A stretch of 7,518 nt of DNA from JACJYE01 sp964432875 (lineage in GTDB: Bacteria; Bacteroidota; Bacteroidia; Chitinophagales; Saprospiraceae): NCBI GenBank assembly GCA_964432875.1, contig CAYSPJ010000190.1:1-7518 (forward strand). The letters are read 5' to 3'. The first letter of the stretch is position 1. The number at the start of each line of letters is the position of its first letter. The position numbers were made by a program, and so were the translations under genes. The notes below the pieces were generated by a model. The model worked only from the letters and a program-made list of their open reading frames with translations. It was not told the DNA's origin and searched no databases. Positions 1-6,412 of the stretch are shown piece by piece.

Positions 1-56
1 ACTATTATCCGGTAAAAATACGCGCTCATAGCGACTTTTCCGACAAAATATAAAAC

Positions 57-71
57 TTTAACACTGTTAAA
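57..71. repeat. Short inverted repeat TTTAAC-act-GTTAAA
   Basis: Six-base arms flank a three-base spacer in the AT-rich stretch beyond the stop of the truncated ATPase. No T-run makes it a convincing terminator. It could be an operator-like dyad or chance in AT-rich sequence. Nothing else recognisable is seen in bases 1-97. Confidence 0.3.
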
Positions 72-97
72 ATCGAAAAACATGCCGCCGCCGGAGG

Positions 98-280
98 CTA
101 CTCCCACTTCTCCTCGTCATGCTCCACCAGGTAGGTGCTCTTGCCCGTCTGCCGCGGCGCCCAGATGGTGAAATAGCGCGCCTGGCGCACCATATCGAGC
201 CCCCGCGCGATCTGCGGCAGGCGCTCGATGGTGTAGTGCTCGGCGGGTATGTTCGGCCCTGATGTATTGAATCGTCTCAT
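98..280 (-). pseudogene. Truncated N-terminus of an AAA-type ATPase
   Basis: This 60-codon frame has the opening typical of a multi-copy family of AAA-like ATPases common in Bacteroidota. It starts MRRFNTSGPNIP, has a HYT..R segment, then a Walker A (P-loop) with YFTIWAPRQTGKSTYL at residues 36-51; Lys47 and Ser48 are the expected nucleotide-binding residues. Intact members run to several hundred residues with Walker B and C-terminal regions. Here the frame leaves the family right after the P-loop and stops ten residues later (VEHDEEKWE, stop at 98-100). The 97 bases beyond the stop show no continuation in the same frame. I infer an internal deletion or rearrangement that left a non-functional stub; without Walker B it should not hydrolyse ATP. 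A TAGCTTTG element on the minus strand at 301-308 resembles a -7 box and may be the old promoter. Family recognition is from memory of the motif, not a search. Confidence 0.6.
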
Positions 281-365
281 CGTCCGTCGGAGTTTGCTGG
301 CAAAGCTACGGAATTTTGGGCGGTTTTCACTTCCCCTTCCCTCGCCATATCAACCTGCTGCATCC

Positions 366-1895
366 TCACCGCGCTACCACCAGCCGCGCCACCCGCCGCT
401 CCCCCCTGGCCTCCACGAACAAGCTGTACCAGCCAGCCGGCAGCCCCCGTACGCTCAGCTCCGCCTCGCCCGCCGACAAGCGCAGCGGCGCGCGCAGCAC
501 CTCCCGGCCCGCAGCATCGCGCAGCACCGCCTGGCCCTCTGCCGGGGCGATGCCCTGCCACGACAGCCGCGCCACATCTTGGGCGGGGTTGGGGTAGAGC
601 AGCAGGCCGCCTTCCTCTGCGGGCGGCTCGACCGTGCCCACTGGCGCGGTGCACGGCTCGGAAGGCTCGCCGAGCGCGCCCAAGCGGTAGTTCGGGAAGG
701 TAGCCACCCCGCCTAAGTTCACACCCCAAGGGAGATGGATATCATTCTGCACCACTTCGCAGCCCAGACCCTTACGATCTGGATGGCGGATGACGTGGAT
801 AGTGCGGCAAGACGGGCAAAACAGGTACAACTGGCAGTCCGGCCCCAATTGCATCAAGTAAAAATGCGTGGGGATGGGGTCCGCATAGCCGTCGTACTCC
901 GCCACCAACACCCGGCTGCCCTCCACGTCCTCCGCCCAGAGGTCGTACTGGTACAACTGCAGCGGGATGCTTGCATACAGGTAACGCCCGCTGGGGGAAA
1001 AAGCCACCCCCGCCATAGAGCCTACTTCGGAAGCTATGGGGTAAAAGCGCGGATTGCTGAACGCCCCCGTCTCCCGGTCGAAGTCCAAGAGCTGTACGCC
1101 AGCCCGGTTCGTATTGTGTGCGAACAAAGCCCCGTCAGCGGAGAATGCAATCTGCGAAAAAAGAATGCCCTCTTCCCGCTCAAAGCCGATGTGCTGCTCC
1201 TCGTACAGCTCTACCCCCTCTTCCGTCGCCAAGAACTTGAAGTAGCCGTTGCCGTAGCGCATGATACTGACGATCCACCAATCGCGCCCATTGGCGTGCT
1301 TGACCGCAGTCAGATTGTCAATATTGATGAGGTTCGGGGGGCAGTTTGCTACCAAGGGCACGTTCTTCTCGACCACCCGACCCAGCCCCCCGTTGCCCTG
1401 CATGTCTATTTTGGTGTAGTACAGGATGCAATTGGTGGGAAATGCACTACCCTCCGGGTACTCCTTGCCGATGTGAAAAAGGTAATAATAGCGATTGCTG
1501 TTGGGCATCGGCAGCGCCATACAGCTTTGACGACCAGCAGAGTAACCTGGACTGACTTGCGAATAATGACAATGCTCATCATGCACTGGCCCAGGAGTCA
1601 AATTATCCCCATTCTCCATCAAATGAAAGCTGGCGTCATGTACTTCACATCCATTGGTGAAGAAAATCAGTTCGCCCCCGGCATCGCTCATCACGGCTAC
1701 ACTGCTCCAGGTCGTGAGCCGCACACTGTCCGGCACACTTATCGTGGGCGGGGCGGTTCTGAAGTCCATTATGGAGGTTTCACCCAGCCCGTTGTTGGGG
1801 AAAAAGTTCTCGATGAACATCCAGTTATAGTCATGTTTCTGCCCGCAGAGCGCCAAGGGCGTCAGGAGTATTGCAACTATATATTGTGATTTCAT
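366..1895 (-). CDS. Secreted beta-propeller-like protein with T9SS type A sorting domain
   Basis: A 509-residue protein. Residues 1-18 are a signal peptide (short charged start, IVAILLTPLALCG core). Residues about 60-405 repeat blade-like units of the form AFS.DG..(L/F)(Y/F)A...., for example 249-260 and 298-309, with LLDFDRETG and YQYDLW strands, suggesting a propeller of the WD40/lactonase-like type. The segment PTHFYLMQLGPDCQLYLF followed by IHVIRHPDRKG (344-375) and FPNYRLG (400-406) matches a well-populated Saprospiria/Bacteroidota group of uncharacterised extracellular proteins. Residues about 430-509 are the T9SS C-terminal domain: LLLYPNPAQDVARL, then LPAGWYSLFVEA and terminal ARLVVAR. 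Expected fate is Sec export, then outer-membrane passage by T9SS, with the domain cleaved. No catalytic residues are recognisable, so substrate and role are unknown. The start is set by the signal peptide and an A-rich leader (A8GAAA directly before ATG). It lies 64 nt after the small T9SS gene and has no TAnnTTTG promoter of its own, so co-transcription is likely. Confidence 0.9.
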   Translation of the reverse strand: MKSQYIVAILLTPLALCGQKHDYNWMFIENFFPNNGLGETSIMDFRTAPPTISVPDSVRLTTWSSVAVMSDAGGELIFFTNGCEVHDASFHLMENGDNLTPGPVHDEHCHYSQVSPGYSAGRQSCMALPMPNSNRYYYLFHIGKEYPEGSAFPTNCILYYTKIDMQGNGGLGRVVEKNVPLVANCPPNLINIDNLTAVKHANGRDWWIVSIMRYGNGYFKFLATEEGVELYEEQHIGFEREEGILFSQIAFSADGALFAHNTNRAGVQLLDFDRETGAFSNPRFYPIASEVGSMAGVAFSPSGRYLYASIPLQLYQYDLWAEDVEGSRVLVAEYDGYADPIPTHFYLMQLGPDCQLYLFCPSCRTIHVIRHPDRKGLGCEVVQNDIHLPWGVNLGGVATFPNYRLGALGEPSEPCTAPVGTVEPPAEEGGLLLYPNPAQDVARLSWQGIAPAEGQAVLRDAAGREVLRAPLRLSAGEAELSVRGLPAGWYSLFVEARGERRVARLVVAR

Positions 1896-1924
1896 TTTCT
1901 TTTTTTTGCAAGCGAGATGAAGCG

Positions 1925-1950
1925 AGCAGCTGCCCGGCCGGGCAGCTGCT
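1925..1950. repeat. 26-bp perfect palindrome between the two T9SS genes
   Basis: AGCAGCTGCCCGG is followed immediately by its exact reverse complement CCGGGCAGCTGCT. As RNA it would form a very GC-rich stem of about 11 bp with a CGGC-type loop. It sits 9 nt after the stop of the small T9SS gene and about 29 nt before the start of the next gene on the same strand. No T-run follows within about 15 nt on either strand, so it is not a textbook intrinsic terminator. It could attenuate transcription, protect the 3' end of the first message, or bind a dimeric protein as DNA. Confidence 0.75.
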
Positions 1951-1959
1951 CAACTGTTT

Positions 1960-2571
1960 CTAGCGGGCTATGACTAGCCGTGCGATTTTCCGGTCGCCTC
2001 CTGCCTGCAGCAGCAAGCTATACCAGCCGTTGGGGAGCTGGCTGAAGTCCGCTTCGCCTCGCCCGTCGAAGAGCCGCAATTCGGCTTCCAGTACAGGTAC
2101 CCCTAAGGCATTGTAAACCGTCAGGTGCGCTGATTCGGCTTTTTCCCAACCTGAATTGATGGTCGCCCAATCGCGAGCAGGGTTGGGGAAGACTTCCGCC
2201 ATGAAGGGGGGCTGGGCGGGCGCCAGCAGCAGATCGGGCTCGAGGCTGCAGAGCGCCGCGTCGTCGTAGGCGGCATCCGGGTCGATGCGGAAATAAAGGC
2301 TGCGGGCCAGGAAGATGGCGTCGCTTCCCTTCAGGTGGCATTGATCGGCGATGGCTTGCAGTTGCGCTATCTGCGCGCTCGAGTATGGCTTGCCTTGGTG
2401 ATTTTTATTGCAGCCTGCCAACACATCCGACGGCTCGAAGGAGACCTCCAGGTCGAATGGGCAGCTCGCAACGGCTGGCAACGCGCACATCCCGCTAAGC
2501 ATGGCAATGGCCAGAAAACTGGCTAAACGTGAAAAGCCGCTTTTGCGGGGGGGGGAGGAAAAAATAGCCAT
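1960..2571 (-). CDS. Small secreted four-cysteine protein with T9SS type A sorting domain
   Basis: A 203-residue protein when started at the ATG at 2569-2571. The frame is open to 2700, but the -33/-7 promoter at 2635-2665 lies inside that extension. The internal Met also gives a proper signal peptide: Arg9/Lys10 and Arg15, hydrophobic 16-34, and AVA|S cleavage after residue 35. The mature part is only about 85 residues (36-120) before the sorting domain and has four cysteines (37, 54, 78, 108), enough for two disulfides. It includes a helix-like stretch SAQIAQLQAIADQC. I do not recognise a family for it. The C-terminal domain (about 125-203) opens EVFPNPARDWATI, contains LPNGWYSLLLQAGG and ends ARLVIAR, closely matching the downstream gene's sorting domain. 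Expected location is cell surface or medium via Sec plus T9SS. A run of nine C in codons 6-9 (2547-2555) makes the reading frame slippage-prone. Confidence 0.8.
   Translation of the reverse strand: MAIFSSPPRKSGFSRLASFLAIAMLSGMCALPAVASCPFDLEVSFEPSDVLAGCNKNHQGKPYSSAQIAQLQAIADQCHLKGSDAIFLARSLYFRIDPDAAYDDAALCSLEPDLLLAPAQPPFMAEVFPNPARDWATINSGWEKAESAHLTVYNALGVPVLEAELRLFDGRGEADFSQLPNGWYSLLLQAGGDRKIARLVIAR
2547..2555 (-). repeat. C9 homopolymer inside a signal-peptide coding region
   Basis: Nine consecutive C on the coding (minus) strand span the Ser6-Pro7-Pro8-Arg9 codons of the small T9SS protein. A one-base gain or loss would shift the frame just after translation begins and abolish export of the product. 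Tracts of this length mediate phase variation in some other bacteria; here that is inference only. Confidence 0.8.
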
Positions 2572-2634
2572 AATAGGATTATTTAGAGCGTAAAGAAATC
2601 GCGTTAGAGCGTGAGCATGGCCTCTTGATGTTTC

Positions 2635-2665
2635 CAAAGATACGTCAAACAATGCAAAGGCACAA
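2635..2665 (-). promoter_or_regulatory. Bacteroidota sigma-A type promoter for the T9SS gene pair
   Basis: On the minus strand TTG (2665-2663) is followed, after exactly 20 nt, by TATCTTTG (2642-2635), matching the known Bacteroidota -33 TTG and -7 TAnnTTTG. Transcription would start near 2628, leaving a leader of about 57 nt before the ATG at 2571. This placement rejects the longer open frame beginning at 2700. Confidence 0.6.
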
Positions 2666-2710
2666 GGCCAGGGCAGCGTTTGAAGCGCTTTTAGCGACAA
2701 TGCGACAAAT

Positions 2711-2806
2711 TTAATAAAGCTGAAAGCGGACCTCCATCAGAGGCCGACGTGGGATGAGTTGGGCCCCATCCTTATCCTGTCGAATTCGCAGAGGGGGGTA
2801 TCCCAT
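2711..2806 (-). pseudogene. Possible C-terminal remnant of an unidentified protein
   Basis: A 31-codon frame from ATG 2806 to TAA 2713-2711 reads MGYPPLRIRQDKDG, then AQLIPRRPLMEVRFQLY. The last residues alternate hydrophobic and polar (M-E-V-R-F-Q-L) and end in Tyr, as in the last strand of an outer-membrane beta-barrel. An in-frame TGA at 2821-2819 closes the frame upstream, so no full gene remains. The stop lies about 45 nt before the -33 element of the T9SS gene pair, as expected for an old neighbouring gene end. It may instead be chance coding; a second frame through the same bases is also open. No family is assigned. Confidence 0.25.
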
Positions 2807-2874
2807 AGGCTGATCCTCTCAAGCAGCCTGGCTAGTGTCTGTCTTTATAGACCGTTGGCCGCCATAGGGCTGTG

Positions 2875-2940
2875 CAATTGGCAATTGGCAATTGGCAATT
2901 GGCAATTGGCAATTGGCAATTGGCAATTGGCAATCGGCAA
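2875..2940. repeat. Heptanucleotide tandem array (CAATTGG)n
   Basis: Eight perfect CAATTGG units run from 2875 to 2930, followed by one variant CAATCGG (2931-2937) and a partial CAA. Each unit contains the palindrome CAATTG, so the array reads nearly the same on both strands and can self-pair. Being 7-mers, the units open all frames and encode a seven-residue peptide repeat (such as IGNWQLA) that should not be taken as protein. It lies about 210 nt upstream of the T9SS promoter and about 155 nt beyond the transporter stop. Confidence 0.95.
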
Positions 2941-3095
2941 GGCAAATCGAGAAAAGCCCAAAAGCTTGCCTGTATCATTAGGAATACTTGTTTTTGGCAG
3001 GTCGAAAGCTGGAACGCACGGCGACCAACACGGCGCAGCCGGCAATGCCCCCTACGTCAGCACTGCGGCTGCACTTGGCCGATAAACGCGGCGCC

Positions 3096-4307
3096 CTACC
3101 GCCCGCGCGCGCGCGCAATCCAGCGGAAGCCCAGGAAAACCAAGATGCAGAAGCCCATCAGCAGCCACCATAGGGTTGGGAAGCCGAGGCCATCGGCTAC
3201 TTGCAAGCCGAAATTGGGGGCGATGATGTGCGAAAGGGAGTACATCATGGTGAATAGCGCCATATACTGGCCGCGGTTTTTATCGGTGGTGAAATCCAGG
3301 GCGATGGTGGCCATGAAAGGCAAACAGAGCATCTCGCCGATGGTGATGAAGGCCATGAAGCCGAAAGCGACCCCAAAGAACGGGCCGAAAAGATTGAAGA
3401 GCAGATAAGAAAAGCCGATGAGCAAAGTACCGATGCTGACGATGTGCCACTTCTTAAAGCGGTTTTCTATGAAGTAGATCAGCGGCATCTCCGTCAGGGC
3501 GATCAATAAGCCATTGAGGCCGATGAGCCGGCCGATCCAATCCTCATCCAAGCCGACTTCTTGTTTGAAAAAGACTGGCACCGTCGAGAACATTTGCATG
3601 AAAGCGACGGCATTGAGCAGCACCAGCAGCAGGAAAAAGAGGTAAGCGCGGTCGCGGTAAGCCGAAACCGCCAGCAGTGCGCCAGGCACGCTATCGGCAG
3701 CCCCCTCTCGCGGGCGCATGCGGTAGGGCAAAGCCAGGCGGAAGAATATCGCTGCCGAGATGCAGGTGAGGCCATCGGCCCAAAACAGCCACTGATACCC
3801 CAGCTTGGCAGCCAGCAAGCCCCCGACGGCGGGCCCGACCGCCCAGCCCAGGTTGATAGCCATGCGCAGCAGGCCTAAGGCCCGCGTGCGGTTTTCCGGG
3901 CGGCTGTAGGCGGCTACGGCCGTGAAATTTGCCGGCTGGAAAGCATCGGCGATGGTGCTGACCAGAAAAATCACCCCGGCAATAGCCCAGATGCTCTCGG
4001 CATAACCCAGGGTAATAAAGGCAAACCCGCTCAAAAATAAAGACCAGAACTGCACCCGGTAAAAACCGATGCGGTCGGTGAGCCGCCCGCCCAGGAAAGC
4101 GCCCAGCACCGAGCCAGCTCCGAAAGCGCTCATCACCCAACCCGCCTGGGCCAGGCTATAGCCCTTCACCTGGGTCAGATAGACCGTCATAAAAGGGATG
4201 ACCATGGTGCCGCTGCGGTTGATGAACATCACGGCGGATAATAGCCAAACTTCCCGCGAAAAACCGCTGAAAGATTTGCGATAAACGGATACGGCCTTGC
4301 CAAGCAT
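3096..4307 (-). CDS. Major facilitator superfamily (MFS) transporter, likely drug/H+ antiporter type
   Basis: A 403-residue inner-membrane protein with the length and hydrophobic pattern of a 12-helix MFS carrier. Helix 1 is near 20-42 (LLSAVMFINRSGTMVIPFM). Motif A, GGRLTDRIGFYRV, lies at 73-85 in the loop between helices 2 and 3. The stretch NRTRALGLLRMAINLGWAVGPAVGG (139-163) contains an antiporter motif C-like GPxxGG in helix 5. A charged loop near 194-220 divides the halves, and the C-terminal half runs from about 221 to 396. Motif C is known to mark proton antiporters of the drug-efflux (DHA1) group, so export of a small toxic compound is the best guess; the substrate cannot be read from the sequence. 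The tail ARARGR is encoded by a CG dinucleotide run (3104-3116). No convincing promoter was found upstream, and the gene stands alone between two gaps of more than 300 nt. Confidence 0.85.
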   Translation of the reverse strand: MLGKAVSVYRKSFSGFSREVWLLSAVMFINRSGTMVIPFMTVYLTQVKGYSLAQAGWVMSAFGAGSVLGAFLGGRLTDRIGFYRVQFWSLFLSGFAFITLGYAESIWAIAGVIFLVSTIADAFQPANFTAVAAYSRPENRTRALGLLRMAINLGWAVGPAVGGLLAAKLGYQWLFWADGLTCISAAIFFRLALPYRMRPREGAADSVPGALLAVSAYRDRAYLFFLLLVLLNAVAFMQMFSTVPVFFKQEVGLDEDWIGRLIGLNGLLIALTEMPLIYFIENRFKKWHIVSIGTLLIGFSYLLFNLFGPFFGVAFGFMAFITIGEMLCLPFMATIALDFTTDKNRGQYMALFTMMYSLSHIIAPNFGLQVADGLGFPTLWWLLMGFCILVFLGFRWIARARGR

Positions 4308-4621
4308 CGGGTGTTCTTTTGGATTTTACCTCTGCCCTTGTCAAGCAGGTATTTTATACGCGCTAAAACTACAATTTTTGCTTTCTAATTCCCCGCATCG
4401 GCTATTATTGGCACTTGATGATGATTTTTCGTCCCTGTTGCTGCCCAAAGGGTATTTTCTACCCTCTCCTTTGCCGCATTGTATGAGCAAAAGGCAGTGC
4501 CATCAATAGAAGAAAAAATCGGAGAAAATATTAGCTCGGGCTAGGCGTCTATCGATGAAACCAAGCTACTTTGTTGAGAAAGCCCAATCGGCTCATGTTG
4601 CACCAGGGCAGCCCTAATCGT
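4308..4621. other. Intergenic gap, no gene seen
   Basis: About 314 nt between the start of the transporter and the end of the unknown lipoprotein gene, both on the minus strand. I see no gene, tRNA or clear terminator. A weak dyad near 4532-4543 (TAGC/GCTA) and an AGGGC/GCCCT pair near 4608-4618 are the only hairpin candidates after the lipoprotein stop. A TAGTTTTA near 4365-4372 on the minus strand is a poor -7 candidate for the transporter and lacks a TTG partner. Confidence 0.5.
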
Positions 4622-6340
4622 CTATTGATTAAGGATTTCATCTGGAGATGTTGCGACACGCTCCATGAAGCGGCGATATTCTTGCTTGGAAAACTGATCA
4701 AAGTAGTGCGGTTTTAAAAAACGCTGCAGTTCAGCTAATTGTGGCTCGCCCTCGAAATCGCGTACGTGTTCATAGTAACCCTTCACATGCAGGAAGAGCG
4801 TTTGGGCCTGGCCTGTGGGCGGCGCCATAGCCTTGAAGCGCATGTCAGTATATTCACCCGTTTGCAGTTGCCGGAGGTAGGTGTCGTCATCATGGGCAAG
4901 AGCCTTCAGTTGGGGCCTGCCGCGTTGATCCTTGGCCGATAGGGCCGGTAGCGTCAGTACTTCCATGCCCGTGTTTTCGGAGAAGTCCATGGCGGCATAA
5001 TCCACTTCCCAAAAGCGGTAGCCCGTTTCCAGGCGGAGTTCTACAATTTCCCCCTGGAGCATAGCTGGATCGAGCGGCAGTACCATGTCGCGCCAACCCA
5101 GCGGCCCGGTCAGCGGCAATCTGCCGGCCAACCGCCATTGTCCAGCAGCATCCTTTACCCATACAGCAAGAGGGAAATCTTGATCGTTTTGCCGGTCTAC
5201 ACGGGTTTCGCGGGGCAGGGCCTCCTGTTGGCGTATCCATTCGGGCCAAGCCGTACCCCACTTTTCAGCGAAGCTGCCGAAGAGGTAGTCAAACCAAAGG
5301 GAGTTTTTGGCGCGAAGCACCAACTTGGCCGCTGTCGCGCCGCTTGGGCGGGAAAATTGCAGGTGTAGGAAATTGCTGGCAGCCTTCTCCTCATCAAAAA
5401 AGAAAGCCTGCCCGTCTTTCTGACTGGTGAGGGCAGACACATCGGCGCCTGATGCGGAAGCTGCCGTGAGCGGCAGTTGCGGATCGGCGATGAGTTGCGC
5501 CCTGCCTTGCGGATCAAAAAGCGCCTGAGTGCCTTGCTCATGGCGGATGGCTTGTATTTCGGCCAGATTCACGAACTGCATCTCTTGGAGCTCGTTGGCA
5601 ATGCGCAGGCGATATTCGCCTTTTACCGGTTGCAAAAGCGGCATGGGCAGATGATCAGCACGCTCCAGGTTGCGCAGCACCGCACCGCTGTAGATCTCCC
5701 CTTGGAAAATGTAGTTGTTTCCATCGAAAACATAGACGTATGGGCAGGAAGATTTGACTGCAGCAAGAATAATCGACAAGAGTATAATCATTCCCAGTCC
5801 GGTCATAACACCATCCAAATAAGTCTTGCCCCCATCCTTTTTGAGCACGCGCACTTCTTTAAAAGCAGCTGTGGGAAGTTGCACCTCTCCCGCTGCCAAG
5901 CCTGGCGTATATTCCAGCAGATAAAAATGTACTTCCTGTACGACGGCACCTTCTTTGCCAGCATTGTACTGCTTCTTCCTGCCTGGATAATAAATGGGCT
6001 TGTTTCCATAGAGCGTATCCCATCCCAGGGTATCCCCTGGAAGTTGATCGGCAAGCCGCGGGGTGATCGACGTTGGCGCATTAGCATCAACCAATTTCAT
6101 AGAAACGGATTGACTTTCTCCCGCCCCAGAAACGGCAAGCGATTTCAACAGATAAACCTCATCTTGGTGATGCAGGTAAATGAACTTCTTGTTTTGCTCG
6201 GCTGCAACAGCGGGAATATGCCCTGGCCCTTTTACAGATACTTTATAGTAACTGCAGGCAATGGTGTAAAACACCATCAGCCCGCACAGCAAAGCCGTGA
6301 TAAAACGGCGCAGGGGAACGGAGGTGCGTATCCTTTTCAT
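4622..6340 (-). CDS. Membrane-anchored, probably lipoprotein-type protein of unknown function
   Basis: A 572-residue protein from the ATG at 6338-6340; the frame is open to 6412. The chosen Met gives MKRIRTSVPLRRF, a hydrophobic core and a lipobox-like TIAC with Cys29, typical of a signal peptide for lipid attachment (Thr at -3 is unusual). Residues 30-175 are a soluble region. Residues 178-195 (VMTGLGMIILLSIILAAV) form a second hydrophobic segment, followed directly by SSCPYVYVFDGNNYIFQGE (197-215) and SGAVLRNLERAD (218-229). This Cys-Pro-x-Val-Tyr..Asp-Gly block, followed by YRLRIANELQEMQFVNLAEI, recalls a conserved family of uncharacterised bacterial proteins with an FDG..Y.F.(G/A)E signature. 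No catalytic motif is evident. The remainder (about 300-572) is rich in Trp and Tyr and strand-like, without recognised repeats. It is divergent from mscL and may respond to the regulatory sites at 6365-6429. Function not assigned. Confidence 0.8.
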   Translation of the reverse strand: MKRIRTSVPLRRFITALLCGLMVFYTIACSYYKVSVKGPGHIPAVAAEQNKKFIYLHHQDEVYLLKSLAVSGAGESQSVSMKLVDANAPTSITPRLADQLPGDTLGWDTLYGNKPIYYPGRKKQYNAGKEGAVVQEVHFYLLEYTPGLAAGEVQLPTAAFKEVRVLKKDGGKTYLDGVMTGLGMIILLSIILAAVKSSCPYVYVFDGNNYIFQGEIYSGAVLRNLERADHLPMPLLQPVKGEYRLRIANELQEMQFVNLAEIQAIRHEQGTQALFDPQGRAQLIADPQLPLTAASASGADVSALTSQKDGQAFFFDEEKAASNFLHLQFSRPSGATAAKLVLRAKNSLWFDYLFGSFAEKWGTAWPEWIRQQEALPRETRVDRQNDQDFPLAVWVKDAAGQWRLAGRLPLTGPLGWRDMVLPLDPAMLQGEIVELRLETGYRFWEVDYAAMDFSENTGMEVLTLPALSAKDQRGRPQLKALAHDDDTYLRQLQTGEYTDMRFKAMAPPTGQAQTLFLHVKGYYEHVRDFEGEPQLAELQRFLKPHYFDQFSKQEYRRFMERVATSPDEILNQ

Positions 6341-6364
6341 GGGGTTAGATTTGGGGAATAAATA

Positions 6365-6381
6365 ATCGCCCGATGGGCGAT
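6365..6381. promoter_or_regulatory. Hairpin ATCGCCC-gat-GGGCGAT in the lipoprotein leader
   Basis: A perfect 7-bp dyad with a 3-nt loop, 24 nt upstream of the lipoprotein ATG at 6340. If the weak promoter at 6382-6412 is real, the hairpin lies at the very 5' end of that message. It could be an mRNA stabiliser or an operator. Confidence 0.45.
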
Positions 6382-6412
6382 ACAATTTAGAATTGACCTC
6401 CATAATCCACAA
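6382..6412 (-). promoter_or_regulatory. Weak candidate promoter for the lipoprotein gene
   Basis: On the minus strand TTG (6412-6410) is followed after 20 nt by TAAATTGT (6389-6382). Spacing is ideal, but the -7 box matches only TAnnTT of TAnnTTTG. It would give a leader of about 35 nt and supports the ATG at 6340 over the longer frame from 6412. The -33 bases overlap the Fur-like site. Confidence 0.3.

Larger units (their letters stand above)
2701..3095. other. Non-coding stretch between the transporter and the T9SS genes
   Basis: About 395 nt with no convincing intact gene. It holds the possible C-terminal remnant (2711-2806) and the heptamer array (2875-2940). Bases 2941-3095, downstream of the transporter stop, contain only weak GC-rich dyads and no clear terminator with a T-run. 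Open frames crossing the array on both strands are products of the repeat. Confidence 0.6.

Noticed and set aside
735..1889. Long plus-strand open frame (384 codons) opposite the propeller gene
   Set aside because: The minus strand carries a signal peptide, blade-like repeats and a full sorting domain over the same bases; the plus frame has no recognisable domain.
2572..2700. 43-codon N-terminal extension of the small T9SS protein
   Set aside because: The promoter at 2635-2665 lies inside it, and only the internal Met at 2571 gives a normal signal peptide.
2875..2940. CRISPR array
   Set aside because: Units are 7 bp and directly abutting, with no spacers and no cas genes nearby.
2759..3408. 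Open frames on both strands running through the heptamer array
   Set aside because: A 7-bp repeat without stops opens all frames; the peptides are simple repeats with unrelated flanks.
4297..4509. 70-codon plus-strand open frame in the intergenic gap
   Set aside because: No family resemblance, no promoter or leader, and it begins inside the transporter's 5' end on the opposite strand.
5477..6361. Plus-strand open frame (294 codons) opposite the lipoprotein gene
   Set aside because: The minus-strand protein has a coherent signal peptide, membrane segment and conserved block; the plus frame has no such signals and is a shadow.
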